A stretch of DNA of 64,000 bases, taken from assembly GCF_009859475.1 (NCBI RefSeq), contig NZ_CP044549.1, forward strand, positions 558,001 to 622,000, written 5' to 3'. Positions 17,114-26,254 of the stretch are shown here, in pieces (position 1 is the first letter of the stretch; each line of letters begins with the position of its first letter). The notes beneath the pieces are model-generated. The model was not told where the DNA came from and searched no databases. It saw only the letters and a list, made by a program, of their open reading frames with translations. A program made the position numbers and the translations under genes. Source of the stretch: Hydrogenophaga sp. BPS33. GTDB taxonomy: Bacteria > Pseudomonadota > Gammaproteobacteria > Burkholderiales > Burkholderiaceae_C.

Positions 17114-17902
17114 ATGAAACTCGATCCCCAAACCATCGCCGACCTGGCCGCGCACCTCGAAGACGCCGAACTGAAAGCGCACGACGTCACCAAGATCACC
17201 GACGACCATCCGCACATGGACTGGGACGACGCGTACGCGATCCAGAACGAGATCCGCCGCCGCAAGGAAGCGCGCGGCAACCGCACCGCCGGTCTGAAAG
17301 CAGGACTCACCTCGTTTGCGAAGATGAAGCAGATGGGTGTGGAGACGCCGGTGTTCGGCTTCGTGAGCGACTACATGGCCAGGCCCGACGGCGGCGAGAT
17401 CAAGACGTCCGAACTGATCCACCCCAAGGTCGAAGCCGAGATCTGCATCGTCACCAAGGCACCGCTGCGCGGCCCGGGTTGCCACGTCGGCGCGGTGCTC
17501 GCGGCGGTCGACTTCGTGGTGCCGGCGGTGGAAATCATCGACAGCCGTTACCGCGATTTCAAGTTCGACCTGAAGAGCGTGGTGGCCGACAACACCTCGG
17601 CCTCGCGCTACGTGGTCGGCTCGCGCATGCGCGCGGTGGACGAACTCGATTTGCGCACGCTCGGCGTGGTGCTGGAGAAGAACGGCGAGATCGTCGCCAT
17701 GGCGGCCGGTGCCGCGGTGCTGGGCCATCCGCTCACGGCGGTGGCCATGCTGGCCAACCACCTCGGCGCGCGCGGCCAGGAGATTCCGGCCGGCACCTTC
17801 GTGATGACCGGCGGCGTGACCGAGGCGATCTCGGTACAGGCCGGCGACAACGTGAACGTGCGCTTCCAGGACCTGGGCTCGGTGTCCATGCGCTTTGTCT
17901 AA
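17114..17902 (+). CDS. dmpH: 4-oxalocrotonate decarboxylase
   Basis: A 262-residue member of the same fold as DmpE, closest to XylI/DmpH (264 residues). It is told apart from the hydratase by TAGLKAGLTSFAKMKQMGV and GFVSDYM in place of the hydratase blocks. It decarboxylates 4-oxalocrotonate to 2-hydroxypentadienoate and channels this to the hydratase. Twenty-one bases downstream begins the sulfatase gene, which is foreign to the usual order, where dmpI follows. Confidence 0.92.
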   Translation: MKLDPQTIADLAAHLEDAELKAHDVTKITDDHPHMDWDDAYAIQNEIRRRKEARGNRTAGLKAGLTSFAKMKQMGVETPVFGFVSDYMARPDGGEIKTSELIHPKVEAEICIVTKAPLRGPGCHVGAVLAAVDFVVPAVEIIDSRYRDFKFDLKSVVADNTSASRYVVGSRMRAVDELDLRTLGVVLEKNGEIVAMAAGAAVLGHPLTAVAMLANHLGARGQEIPAGTFVMTGGVTEAISVQAGDNVNVRFQDLGSVSMRFV

Positions 17903-17923
17903 CGCCTTCTTGCGGAGTTCACC

Positions 17924-19690
17924 ATGGCCATTGCTTTCACCCGATTCCGGGGCGGCGCGAGCGTGTTGCTCGCGGCCACCCTGCTTGCTGCTTGCTCCTC
18001 TGCCGCGCCGCCGGTGGCCCGCAGCACGGTCAAGCCCAACATCCTGCTGATCCTCGCCGACGACCTGGGCTATGCCGACATCGGTGCCTACGGTGGCGAG
18101 ATCGCCACGCCCACCCTCGACCGCCTGGCGCGCGGCGGTGCCACCTTTACCCAGTTCTACGCCTCGCCGTTCTGCTCGCCCACGCGTGCCATGCTGATGT
18201 CGGGCAACGACAACCACCAGGTGGGCTTTGGCGACATGGCCGAATTGATGCTGCCCGAGCAGCGCGGCAAGCCCGGCTACGAGGGCTATCTGAGCCAGAA
18301 GGTGGCGGCCATTCCCGAGGTGCTGAAGTCCAGTGGCTACCGCACCGTGATGGCGGGCAAGTGGCACCTCGGCAACGAGGAAGCGCAAAGCCCGGCCGCG
18401 CGTGGCTTTGATCGCTCCTACGCCATGACCATGGGGGGCGCGAGCCACTTCGGCGACCAGTTCGGCATCGTGGCCATGGACCCGAACAAGCCGCCCAAGG
18501 CGATCTACCGCGAAAACGGCAAGCTGGTGGACACGCCGCGCCAGCACTTCTATTCCTCCGAGGCGTTCGCCGATCGGCTGTTGCAATACGTCGACGAAAC
18601 GCGCGGCGATGGCGCCAAACCCTTCTTCGCCTACCTCGCCTTCACCGCGCCGCACTGGCCCTTGCATGCGAAGGACGAGGACATTGCGAAATACGAAGGC
18701 CGCTATGACAAGGGCTACGAAGCCCTGCGCGCCGAGCGTTTCGAGCGGCAGAAGAAACTCGGCCTGATCCCGGCGGGCTCCAAGCTCTACACCGGCAATC
18801 CGAAATGGCCCACCTGGGACAAGCTCACGCCCGCCCAGCAGAAGTCCGAAGCGCGCCGCATGGCGGTTTATGCCGCGATGGTCGACAACATGGACCGCCA
18901 GATCGGTCGCGTGCTGGACCACCTGAAGAAGACCGGTGAGCTCGACAACACGGTGGTGGTGTTTCTCTCGGACAACGGCGCGGACGGCAACTCCGTGTAT
19001 GACGTCGGCCGCACCCGCGAGTGGATCCACAAGGACATGGACAACAGCACCGCGAACATCGGCCGGCCCGGCTCGTTCATCGAATACGGGCCGGGCTGGG
19101 CGCAGGTCGGCATGACGCCTTTGAACATGTACAAGTCCTTCCTGTACGAAGGCGGCATCAGCGTGCCCGCCATCGTCTGGGGACCCGGGCAGGGCGTGCC
19201 GGCCCAGCGCCGCACGCAAGTGGCGCACGTGATGGACATCGCGCCCACGCTGTACGAGTTGGCCGGTGCCACGCATCCGGCTGCAGGGGGCGCGGCATCC
19301 GGCGTGCTGCCGGTCAAAGGCCGTTCCTTGCTGGCCTTTCTGCAGGGCAAGGCACCGTCGGTCTACGGCCCCCAAGATGCCATCGGCTGGGAGCTGGGTG
19401 GCCGCAAGGCGCTGCGCAAGGGCGACTGGAAGATCGTCTACGCCAACGCGCCCTGGGGCAAGGACGCGTGGGAGCTCTACAACCTGACCGAAGACCGCAC
19501 GGAACAGAACGACCTGGCGGCCCGCAACCCTGCAAAGCTGGCCGAGCTGCTGGCCGACTGGCAGCGCTACGTGGCCGACAACGGCGTGCTGGAGATTCCG
19601 GGCCTGGCCACACGCCCCGGGTACAGCAACGGCGCGAAGTACTACGAAGACCTGAGCATCGAAGCGGCACAGACGCCGCGTGCGAAGTGA
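17924..19690 (+). CDS. Lipoprotein arylsulfatase, Cys-type
   Basis: A 588-residue sulfatase. The N-terminus is a lipoprotein signal peptide with lipobox LAAC and acylated Cys24, so the enzyme is expected on a membrane facing the periplasm. Metal-binding Asp46/Asp47 (LADDLGYAD) precede the CSPTR motif, in which Cys84 is the residue converted to formylglycine; GKWHLG and the late FLSDNGADGN metal motif are intact. The family hydrolyses sulfate monoesters, often aryl ones. It lies inside the phenol meta-cleavage operon with short spacing on both sides and just before its own maturation enzyme, so phenyl sulfate-like esters are the likely substrates. That substrate is inference. Confidence 0.93.
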   Translation: MAIAFTRFRGGASVLLAATLLAACSSAAPPVARSTVKPNILLILADDLGYADIGAYGGEIATPTLDRLARGGATFTQFYASPFCSPTRAMLMSGNDNHQVGFGDMAELMLPEQRGKPGYEGYLSQKVAAIPEVLKSSGYRTVMAGKWHLGNEEAQSPAARGFDRSYAMTMGGASHFGDQFGIVAMDPNKPPKAIYRENGKLVDTPRQHFYSSEAFADRLLQYVDETRGDGAKPFFAYLAFTAPHWPLHAKDEDIAKYEGRYDKGYEALRAERFERQKKLGLIPAGSKLYTGNPKWPTWDKLTPAQQKSEARRMAVYAAMVDNMDRQIGRVLDHLKKTGELDNTVVVFLSDNGADGNSVYDVGRTREWIHKDMDNSTANIGRPGSFIEYGPGWAQVGMTPLNMYKSFLYEGGISVPAIVWGPGQGVPAQRRTQVAHVMDIAPTLYELAGATHPAAGGAASGVLPVKGRSLLAFLQGKAPSVYGPQDAIGWELGGRKALRKGDWKIVYANAPWGKDAWELYNLTEDRTEQNDLAARNPAKLAELLADWQRYVADNGVLEIPGLATRPGYSNGAKYYEDLSIEAAQTPRAK

Positions 19691-19694
19691 TGCC

Positions 19695-20729
19695 ATGCAA
19701 CGCTCCACGATCCGGTTTCTGCTGAGCCTGGTGGGCGTGGCGGTGCTCGCGTGCGCGGTGGGGTCATCGCTCGTGGTGGCCGCCGCCCACCGTGGATCGG
19801 CCCGCGCGCCCGACGCCGCTGCCCTGTGCGAGCGCTACAGCGGCTTGCCGGACGACCACGGCATGGTGCGCCTGCCGGGCGGGCGGTTCACCATGGGCTC
19901 GGACCGGCACTACGCCGAGGAAGGACCGACCCATGAGGCCGTGGTCGAGCCTTTCTGGATCGATCGCCACGATGTGACGAACGCGCAGTTCGCGCGCTTC
20001 GTCGCCGCCACCGGGTACGTGACGGTGGCCGAGCGTGGCGGGCCCACGGGTGTTGCCGCCTCGGCGGTGTTCGTGATGCCCGAAGCCCGCAAGGCAGGCG
20101 CCTGGCGGCTCGTGCCCGGTGCCGACTGGCGCCATCCGCAGGGCTCGGGCAGCAGCATCGAAGGCCTCGGCAACCACCCGGTGGTGCAGGTCGCGCACGA
20201 AGACGCGCAGGCCTATGCGCGCTGGGCGGGCCGCGCGTTGCCGACCGAGGCGCAATGGGAATTCGCCGCGCGCGGCGGGCTGCACGCGCAAACGTATGTC
20301 TGGGGCGAAACGTTCGCGCCACAGGACAAACCGATGGCCAACACCTGGCACGGCGCGTTTCCGTTCGAAAACCGGCAAGACGATGGCTTCGCGGGCACCT
20401 CACCCGTGGGCTGCTTTGCGGCCAACGGCTACGGCCTGTATGACATGGCGGGCAACGTCTGGCAATGGACCGCCACCGTCTTCGCGCCACACCATGACCG
20501 AAGCCACGACGGCTTCGACCCCGCACAACCCGATGCGGCGTGGGCATCGCGCGCGGGCGCGGCGCAGCCTGCGCCCAGGGTCATCAAGGGTGGTTCGCAC
20601 CTGTGCGCCCCCAGCTTCTGCATGCGCTACCGGCCCTCGGCCCGACAGCCCGCCGAACCCGGGCTGGGCACCTCGCACATCGGCTTTCGAACGGTGGCCG
20701 CGGTGCCGCCGGCCAACGCCGTGCGTTGA
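19695..20729 (+). CDS. Formylglycine-generating enzyme family protein, membrane-anchored or exported
   Basis: A 344-residue SUMF1/FGE-fold protein. The first 30 or so residues form one hydrophobic segment ([16 protein letters not shown]), so the enzyme is anchored in or exported through the inner membrane. The FGE core shows [20 protein letters not shown]-like GNVWQW and, near the end, [15 protein letters not shown], where Cys304 and Cys309 are spaced like the active-site copper-binding pair of known FGEs. It would oxidise Cys84 of the neighbouring sulfatase to formylglycine using O2. The ATG at 19695 is preferred to a GTG at 19680. Most bacterial FGEs I know of are cytosolic. Confidence 0.88.
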   Translation: MQRSTIRFLLSLVGVAVLACAVGSSLVVAAAHRGSARAPDAAALCERYSGLPDDHGMVRLPGGRFTMGSDRHYAEEGPTHEAVVEPFWIDRHDVTNAQFARFVAATGYVTVAERGGPTGVAASAVFVMPEARKAGAWRLVPGADWRHPQGSGSSIEGLGNHPVVQVAHEDAQAYARWAGRALPTEAQWEFAARGGLHAQTYVWGETFAPQDKPMANTWHGAFPFENRQDDGFAGTSPVGCFAANGYGLYDMAGNVWQWTATVFAPHHDRSHDGFDPAQPDAAWASRAGAAQPAPRVIKGGSHLCAPSFCMRYRPSARQPAEPGLGTSHIGFRTVAAVPPANAVR

Positions 20730-20769
20730 GGCGCCCCACATTTCCTCAGACTTTTTCCAGGAGTTGTCC

Positions 20770-21684
20770 ATGACACAAAAAATCAAATGCGCCCTCATAG
20801 GCCCCGGCAACATCGGCACCGACCTGCTCGCCAAGCTCAAGCGCAGCCCGGTGCTTGAGCCGGTGTGGATGGTCGGCATCGACCCCACGTCCGATGGCTT
20901 GAAGCGCGCCCGCGAGATGGGCATCAAGACCACCGCCGAGGGCGTTGACGGCCTGCTGCCGCACGTGCTGGAGGACGGCGTGCAGATCGCCTTCGACGCC
21001 ACCAGCGCCTATGTGCACGCCGAGAACTCGCGCAAGCTCAACGAGCTCGGCGTGATGATGATCGACCTCACGCCCGCGGCCATAGGCCCTTACTGCGTGC
21101 CGCCGGTCAACCTGCAGCAGCAGGTGAGCCAGCGCGCGATGAACGTCAACATGGTCACCTGCGGCGGCCAGGCCACCATCCCCATGGTCTATGCGGTGAG
21201 CCGCGTGCAACCGGTGGCCTACGGCGAGATCGTGGCTACCGTCTCCAGCCGCTCGATTGGTCCGGGCACGCGCAAGAACATCGACGAGTTCACGCGCACC
21301 ACGGCGGGTGCCGTCGAGAAGGTGGGCGGCGCACAAAAGGGCAAGGCCATCATCGTGGTCAACCCCGCGGAGCCGCCGCTGATCATGCGCGACACCATCC
21401 ACTGCCTCACGGTCGACGAGCCCAACGTGGCGCAGATCGAAGCCTCGGTGCAGGCGATGCTGCGCGAGGTGCAGAAGTACGTGCCGGGTTACCGGCTGGT
21501 CAACGGCCCGGTGTTCGACGGCAAGCGCGTCTCGATCTTCATGGAGGTCGAAGGCCTGGGCGACTACCTGCCGAAGTACGCCGGCAACCTGGACATCATG
21601 ACCGCCGCCGCCGCGCGCACCGCCGAGATGTTTGCCGAGCAGATCCTCGCCGGCAAGCTCGTGCTCGAACCCGCATTCGCCTGA
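20770..21684 (+). CDS. dmpF: Acetaldehyde dehydrogenase (acylating)
   Basis: A 304-residue CoA-acylating aldehyde dehydrogenase with Rossmann motif GPGNIGTDL and catalytic Cys131 in [11 protein letters not shown]. It converts acetaldehyde or propanal, channelled from the aldolase DmpG, into acetyl- or propionyl-CoA with NAD+. The gene follows the sulfatase/FGE pair after 40 bases and has its own AGGAG ribosome site. Length and sequence blocks match DmpF/MhpF. Confidence 0.95.
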   Translation: MTQKIKCALIGPGNIGTDLLAKLKRSPVLEPVWMVGIDPTSDGLKRAREMGIKTTAEGVDGLLPHVLEDGVQIAFDATSAYVHAENSRKLNELGVMMIDLTPAAIGPYCVPPVNLQQQVSQRAMNVNMVTCGGQATIPMVYAVSRVQPVAYGEIVATVSSRSIGPGTRKNIDEFTRTTAGAVEKVGGAQKGKAIIVVNPAEPPLIMRDTIHCLTVDEPNVAQIEASVQAMLREVQKYVPGYRLVNGPVFDGKRVSIFMEVEGLGDYLPKYAGNLDIMTAAAARTAEMFAEQILAGKLVLEPAFA

Positions 21685-21697
21685 AGGAGCCCCTGCC

Positions 21698-22747
21698 ATG
21701 AAAAGCCCACTCGAAGGAAAAAAGGTCACGCTGCACGACATGACGCTGCGCGACGGCATGCACCCCAAGCGCCACCAGATGACGCTGGAGCAGATGAAGG
21801 CCGTGGCCTGCGGCCTGGACGCCGCCGGCGTGCCGCTGATCGAGGTCACCCACGGCGACGGCCTGGGCGGCAGCAGCGTGAACTACGGCTTTCCGGCGCA
21901 CACCGACGAGGAATACCTCTCGACCGTGATCCCGCTGATGAAGCAAGCGAAGGTGTCAGCGTTGCTGCTGCCGGGCATCGGCACCGTCGACCATTTGAAG
22001 ATGGCGCACGAACTCGGCGTGAACACCATCCGCGTGGCCACACACTGCACCGAGGGCGATGTGTCGGAGCAGCACATCACCGCCGCGCGCAAGCTCGGCA
22101 TGGACACGGTCGGCTTCCTGATGATGGCGCACATGAACAGCGCGCAAGGCCTGGTCACGCAGGCCAGGCTCATGGAGAGCTACGGCGCGAACTGCGTGTA
22201 CATCACCGACTCGGCCGGCTACATGCTGCCCGAGGACGTGAAGGCGCGCCTCTCGGCGGTGCGCACCGCGCTCAAGCCCGAGACCGAGCTGGGCTTCCAT
22301 GGCCACCACAACCTGGCCATGGGCGTGGCCAACAGCATCGCCGCGATCGAAGCCGGCGCGACGCGTGTGGATGCCGCATCGGCGGGCCTGGGCGCGGGCG
22401 CCGGCAACACGCCGATGGAAGTGCTGGTGGCGGTGTGCGACCGCATGGGCATCCACACCGGCATCGACGTGTGGAAGATCCAGGACGTGGCCGACGACAT
22501 CGTCGTGCCGCTGATGGACTTCCCGATCCGCATCGACCGCGACGCACTGACGCTGGGCTATGCGGGCGTGTACGGCAGCTTCCTGCTGTTCGCCAAGCGC
22601 GCCGAGAAGAAGTACGGCGTGCCCGCGCGCGATCTGCTGGTGGAGCTGGGCCGACGCGGCATGGTGGGTGGCCAGGAAGACATGATCGAAGACACCGCGC
22701 TCACCATGGCGCGCGAGCGGGGCCTTCTGCCCGCGCGCGCCGCCTGA
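21698..22747 (+). CDS. dmpG: 4-hydroxy-2-oxovalerate aldolase
   Basis: A 349-residue class II aldolase of the HMGL-like TIM-barrel family followed by the DmpG communication domain. The metal-binding TLRDGMH near the N-terminus and [11 protein letters not shown] (His-x-His metal ligands) are present. It splits 4-hydroxy-2-oxovalerate into pyruvate and acetaldehyde, the latter passing through a tunnel to DmpF. The adjacent dmpF-dmpG order is conserved. AAGGAG precedes the start. Confidence 0.95.
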   Translation: MKSPLEGKKVTLHDMTLRDGMHPKRHQMTLEQMKAVACGLDAAGVPLIEVTHGDGLGGSSVNYGFPAHTDEEYLSTVIPLMKQAKVSALLLPGIGTVDHLKMAHELGVNTIRVATHCTEGDVSEQHITAARKLGMDTVGFLMMAHMNSAQGLVTQARLMESYGANCVYITDSAGYMLPEDVKARLSAVRTALKPETELGFHGHHNLAMGVANSIAAIEAGATRVDAASAGLGAGAGNTPMEVLVAVCDRMGIHTGIDVWKIQDVADDIVVPLMDFPIRIDRDALTLGYAGVYGSFLLFAKRAEKKYGVPARDLLVELGRRGMVGGQEDMIEDTALTMARERGLLPARAA

Positions 22748-22757
22748 GGAGCCCACC

Positions 22758-22949
22758 ATGCCATTCGCACAGATCTACATGCTGGAAGGCCGCACCGAGG
22801 AGCAGAAGAAAGCGGTGATCGAGAAGGTCACGCAGGCCTTGGTGGAGGCGGTCGGCGCGCCGGTGAACAACGTGCGCGTGTGGATTCACGACGTGCCCAA
22901 AGAGAACTGGGGCATCGCCGGCGTGAGCGCCAAGACACTCGGCCGCTGA
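22758..22949 (+). CDS. dmpI: 4-oxalocrotonate tautomerase
   Basis: A 63-residue tautomerase. After removal of Met the N-terminal Pro is the catalytic base; Arg12 and Arg40 of the precursor correspond to the substrate-binding Arg11 and Arg39 of the classic enzyme. It isomerises 2-hydroxymuconate to 4-oxalocrotonate, the substrate of DmpH. It is the last gene of the phenol operon, followed by a rho-independent terminator. Confidence 0.93.
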   Translation: MPFAQIYMLEGRTEEQKKAVIEKVTQALVEAVGAPVNNVRVWIHDVPKENWGIAGVSAKTLGR

Positions 22950-22991
22950 CGGCCAACCCCGTCCCCTCGGCCCGCTGAATGGGGCCCCCCC

Positions 22992-23024
22992 GCCCCGGTT
23001 GCGTCCAGCACCGGGGCTTTTTTC
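22992..23024 (+). terminator. Rho-independent terminator of the phenol operon
   Basis: GCCCCGGT and ACCGGGGC form an eight-base-pair stem around a loop of about nine bases, directly followed by six T residues (23018-23023). It lies 43 bases after dmpI. It is the clearest intrinsic terminator in the window and marks the end of the dmp transcript. Confidence 0.85.
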
Positions 23025-23049
23025 TGTGCGCTCGCTTGTCTCCGCATGC

Positions 23050-23079
23050 TTGACAGCGCCAGGACTTCTGCACGAGAAT
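23050..23079 (+). promoter_or_regulatory. Putative sigma-70 promoter of the second catabolic operon
   Basis: A perfect -35 TTGACA (23050-23055) is followed after 18 bases by GAGAAT, which matches four of six positions of the -10 consensus. It lies between the phenol terminator and the acyl-CoA dehydrogenase start at 23121. Two palindromes overlap or follow the -10 element, suggesting regulated transcription. Confidence 0.45.
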
Positions 23080-23113
23080 TCTCTTACACGAACACTATTC
23101 TTTATAGAGAATA
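23074..23113. promoter_or_regulatory. Two palindromic operator candidates upstream of the acyl-CoA dehydrogenase operon
   Basis: GAGAATTCTC (23074-23083) is a perfect ten-base palindrome on the presumed -10 region. TATTCTTTATAGAGAATA (23096-23113) is an 18-base palindrome with only one mismatched pair, ending eight bases before the start codon. The segment is markedly AT-rich against its surroundings. The IclR-type gene at the end of this operon is the obvious candidate ligand, but this is inference. Confidence 0.5.
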
Positions 23114-23120
23114 ACCAGTC

Positions 23121-24269
23121 ATGGCTCTGTCCTTTGAATTTGCCGCCGAACACGAGTCGGTCCGAGACACCATCCGGCGCCTGTGCCGCGACGAGCTCGC
23201 GCCCTTGGTCGAAGCTGCCGAGGAGTCCGAAACCTTTCCGAAACACGTGTTCCAGCGCTGGGGCGAACTGGGCCTGCTCGCCGTTCGTTATCCCGAGGCG
23301 GACGGTGGCAGCGGCATGGACAAGGTCTCCGACTGCATCGTGCGGGAAGAGCTGAGCTACATGAGCCAGGCGTTCGCCACCACCTGGTCGGCTCACACGC
23401 ACCTGGGCATCTGGCCGATCTGGAAGGTGGGCACGCCACAGCAGCGCGAGACCTACCTCAAGCCCGCACTGAGGGGCGAGAAGATTTCCGGCTTCGGCCT
23501 GAGCGAACCCGATGGCGGCTCCAATGTGCGCGCGCTCAAGACGCGGGCCGACAAAGTGCCCGGTGGCTGGAAGCTCAACGGCAGCAAGCTCTACATCACC
23601 AACGCGCCCTTTGCCGACTTCCTGCTGGTGGCCGCGCGCACGCGCCCCGAACTGACCACCGAGGCGATCAGCCTGTTCATCGTGGACCTGCCGAACCCGG
23701 GTTTTGACATCCACAAGCTGCGCAAGGAAGGCATTCGCGCCTCGGAAACAGGACTGATCCACATCGAGGACGCTTTCGTGCCCGACGAGGCACTGCTCGG
23801 CGGCATCGAAGGCACCTACCCGGTGATCCTCGAATGCCTGAGCGAGAACCGCGTGGGCGTGGCGGCCAATGCGCTGGGCATGGCACGCGCGGCGTTCGAT
23901 GCCGCCCATGCGTATGCGCAGGACCGCATCGTTGCCAACAAGCGCATCGGCGACTACCAGGCCATTGCGCACAAGCTGGCCGACATGTCGGCACAGATCG
24001 AAGCCGCAAAGTGGATGGTGTACTACGGTGCGTGGTGCGTGGACCAGGGCACGTTGACGGCCGACATGGCGGCGCGCATCAAGCTGATTGCCAGCGAGAC
24101 CGCGTTGTCGGTGAGCGAGCAGGCGATCCGCATCCATGGCGGCGCGGGCATCATGCGCGAGTACCCGGTGGGGCGCATCCACCGCGACGCCTTCGTGTAC
24201 GTCATCGGCGAAGGCACGAGCGAAGTGCAGCGCAACATCATCGCGCGCAGCCTGGGCTTCAAGCCATGA
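23121..24269 (+). CDS. Acyl-CoA dehydrogenase
   Basis: A 382-residue FAD-dependent acyl-CoA dehydrogenase of standard length. The FAD-binding GFGLSEPDGGSN block, the IRIHGGAGIM helix and the C-terminal catalytic loop GEGTSEVQRN with its Glu are all present. It introduces an alpha,beta double bond into an acyl-CoA. It is the first gene of an operon with spacer and palindromes upstream, and its stop overlaps the next gene (ATGA). The acyl group is unknown. Confidence 0.93.
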   Translation: MALSFEFAAEHESVRDTIRRLCRDELAPLVEAAEESETFPKHVFQRWGELGLLAVRYPEADGGSGMDKVSDCIVREELSYMSQAFATTWSAHTHLGIWPIWKVGTPQQRETYLKPALRGEKISGFGLSEPDGGSNVRALKTRADKVPGGWKLNGSKLYITNAPFADFLLVAARTRPELTTEAISLFIVDLPNPGFDIHKLRKEGIRASETGLIHIEDAFVPDEALLGGIEGTYPVILECLSENRVGVAANALGMARAAFDAAHAYAQDRIVANKRIGDYQAIAHKLADMSAQIEAAKWMVYYGAWCVDQGTLTADMAARIKLIASETALSVSEQAIRIHGGAGIMREYPVGRIHRDAFVYVIGEGTSEVQRNIIARSLGFKP

Positions 24270-25420
24270 CGATGAATGCCTTCGTCACCGGCGCGTTCGA
24301 CACCGCCATCGGCAAGCTGCCCGGCAGCAGCTGCATGGGGCTGCACGCAGAGGCGGCTCTAGGTGCCGTAGCCGACGCCGGCCTGGCGCTGAGCGACATC
24401 GACGGTGTGTTGTGCGCCTACTCGTTCACCCAGCCGCACCTCATGCTGGCCTCGGTCTTCTGCGAACACCTGGGCATTCACCCGGGCTTTTGCGCCGCGA
24501 TCCAAGCCGGAGGCGCCAGCGCCGCGATCATGGTGATGCAGGCGGCGGCCCTGGTGGCTAGCGGGCAATGCCGGCATGTGCTGGCCGTGACCGGGGACAA
24601 CCGCCTCACCGGCCTTTCGCGCGACGGCGCGGTGGCCGCGCTCGCCGAGGTGGGGCACCCGGAATTCGAGCGGCCTTTCGGCATCAGCGTGCCGGCCTCG
24701 TACGCCCTGGTGGCTCAACACTACATGCACGCGCATGGCGTCACTTCCGAGCAGCTCGCGGCCATTGCGGTGGAGCACCGGCGCCACGCCGCGCGCCATC
24801 CCAAGGCGCAGATGCAAACGCCCATCAGCGTGGCGGACGTGATGGCCTCGCGCCTGATCGCATCGCCCCTGCACATGCTCGACTGCTGCCTGATCTCCGA
24901 TGGCGGCGCGGCCGTGGTCGTGAGCGCGCGCGACGCCGCGCGGGACACCCGGGGCCCTGCGATCGAGATCCTCGGTGCAGGACAGGGCCACACGCACGAA
25001 CACATCGTTGCCGCGCCCAGCCTGAGCGACTTCGGTTGCAAAGCCTCTTCGCGCACCGCGTTCGAACGCGCCGGTGTGCGCGCCTCGGACATCGACGTGG
25101 CCGAGATCTACGACTCCTTCACCATCACCCTGGCGGTGGAGCTGGAGTCCATTGGCTTCTTCGAGCGCGGCGAAGCTGGGGTGGCCGCCGAACGCGGCGA
25201 GCTCGGCCTGGGCGGCCGGCTGCCCTGCAACACCCATGGCGGCTTGCTGTCGTATGGTCACTCCGGTGCGGCCGGCGGCATGTTCCATGTGATCGAAGCC
25301 GTGCACCAGCTGCGCGGACATGCGCAGGCGCGGCAGGTGGACGGCGCGCGTCTGGCCTTTGTGCACGGCGATGGCGGCATTCTGTCCGCGCATTGTTCGC
25401 TGGTTCTGGGAGCGCACTGA
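24266..25420 (+). CDS. Thiolase-like lipid-transfer protein (Ltp2-type aldolase candidate)
   Basis: A 384-residue thiolase-fold protein of the SCP2-thiolase/nonspecific lipid-transfer group. Where thiolases carry the nucleophilic Cys (in NCxxG), this protein reads QAGGASAAIM, so the Claisen-type thiolysis route looks closed. The C-terminal THGGLLSYGHSGAAGG block is retained. With a DUF35 protein immediately downstream and two MaoC-fold proteins after that, the arrangement copies the Ltp2/ChsH1-ChsH2 system that hydrates an enoyl-CoA and then cleaves it by retro-aldol reaction. The role here is inferred from that layout and from the missing Cys. Confidence 0.85.
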   Translation: MTMNAFVTGAFDTAIGKLPGSSCMGLHAEAALGAVADAGLALSDIDGVLCAYSFTQPHLMLASVFCEHLGIHPGFCAAIQAGGASAAIMVMQAAALVASGQCRHVLAVTGDNRLTGLSRDGAVAALAEVGHPEFERPFGISVPASYALVAQHYMHAHGVTSEQLAAIAVEHRRHAARHPKAQMQTPISVADVMASRLIASPLHMLDCCLISDGGAAVVVSARDAARDTRGPAIEILGAGQGHTHEHIVAAPSLSDFGCKASSRTAFERAGVRASDIDVAEIYDSFTITLAVELESIGFFERGEAGVAAERGELGLGGRLPCNTHGGLLSYGHSGAAGGMFHVIEAVHQLRGHAQARQVDGARLAFVHGDGGILSAHCSLVLGAH

Positions 25421-25421
25421 C

Positions 25422-25838
25422 ATGTACCGTCCACTGCCCCAAGCCACGGCCGAGTCCCGCCCCTTCTGGGAGGGCTGCGCCCAAGGTGAACTGCGCTTCC
25501 AGCGCTGCGGCCACTGCGCCCGGCCGCAGCTGATTCCCCGCACGCTGTGCGAACAATGCCAACACGCCGAGCTGGCGTGGCAAGTGTCCCAAGGGCTCGG
25601 CCGCATCCTGAGTTTCACGGTGGTGCACCGCGCACCGACGCCGGCCTTTCGAGATGACCTGCCTTATGTGATCGCGCTCGTGGACCTGGACGAAGGCTTT
25701 CGCCTGATGGTGAACATGGACCACGACCCCCTTGCGGCGACGCCCCTGGCCATCGGGCAGCGCGTGCGCATCGGCTTTCGGCAGGTCGACGGCATTGCCT
25801 TGCCCCATGCCCATGCCGTGCCAGGAGACCGCGCATGA
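25422..25838 (+). CDS. Zn-ribbon and OB-fold (DUF35) protein
   Basis: A 138-residue DUF35 protein: a rubredoxin-like zinc ribbon with two Cys-x2-Cys pairs (CGHC and CEQC) and a following OB-fold domain. These proteins are obligate partners of thiolase-like enzymes, binding the acyl-CoA and completing the active site in Ltp2-type aldolases. The gene begins one base after the thiolase-like gene ends and overlaps the next gene by four bases, supporting a complex with both neighbours. Confidence 0.87.
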   Translation: MYRPLPQATAESRPFWEGCAQGELRFQRCGHCARPQLIPRTLCEQCQHAELAWQVSQGLGRILSFTVVHRAPTPAFRDDLPYVIALVDLDEGFRLMVNMDHDPLAATPLAIGQRVRIGFRQVDGIALPHAHAVPGDRA

Positions 25839-26242
25839 AGCCGCAGGTCATCACCTTCGCGGACTTCCAGCCCGGCATCGCACTGGGCGTGCACGTCGAG
25901 TGCTACACGCCCGAACTGGCGGCCACCTGGACGTCCATCTTCGGCCAGCAGACCGATGATGGCGCCAACGGTGCGGCCGAGGCAGCGAGCGTGGCCATGG
26001 CGCTGACCATGCGCGCCTACCTCACGGTGGCGAGTCCGCGCCCACCCGGCAATGTGCAAGTCCGTCAGCGGTTCCATCTGCACCAGTTGCCACGCTTGGG
26101 GGAAACGGTGAGCTCTGTCGTGCATTGCATCGGCAAGCAGGTCAAGCGCGATCGGCTGTACGTGGACCTGCAAGTGGAGGGCGTGGGTGACCACGGCCGC
26201 CCACTGTTCACCGGGGTGCTCAGTGTGATCTGGGCGGCCTGA
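25835..26242 (+). CDS. MaoC-like hot-dog-fold protein (subunit 1)
   Basis: A 135-residue hot-dog-fold protein with low but recognisable MaoC/FAS1-dehydratase-like features. It lacks a clear D-x4-H hydratase motif, while its downstream neighbour has one. Paired small MaoC proteins of this sort form heteromeric enoyl-CoA hydratases (ChsH1/ChsH2-type) in which only one subunit carries the catalytic residues. The start overlaps the DUF35 stop, so co-translation is likely. Function is inferred from context. Confidence 0.7.
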   Translation: MKPQVITFADFQPGIALGVHVECYTPELAATWTSIFGQQTDDGANGAAEAASVAMALTMRAYLTVASPRPPGNVQVRQRFHLHQLPRLGETVSSVVHCIGKQVKRDRLYVDLQVEGVGDHGRPLFTGVLSVIWAA

Positions 26243-26254
26243 GAAGGAGACACC

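Noticed and set aside
17093..19708. An 871-codon minus-strand frame opposite dmpH and the sulfatase.
   Set aside because: Antisense shadow; the plus strand encodes complete proteins with catalytic motifs and a lipoprotein signal.
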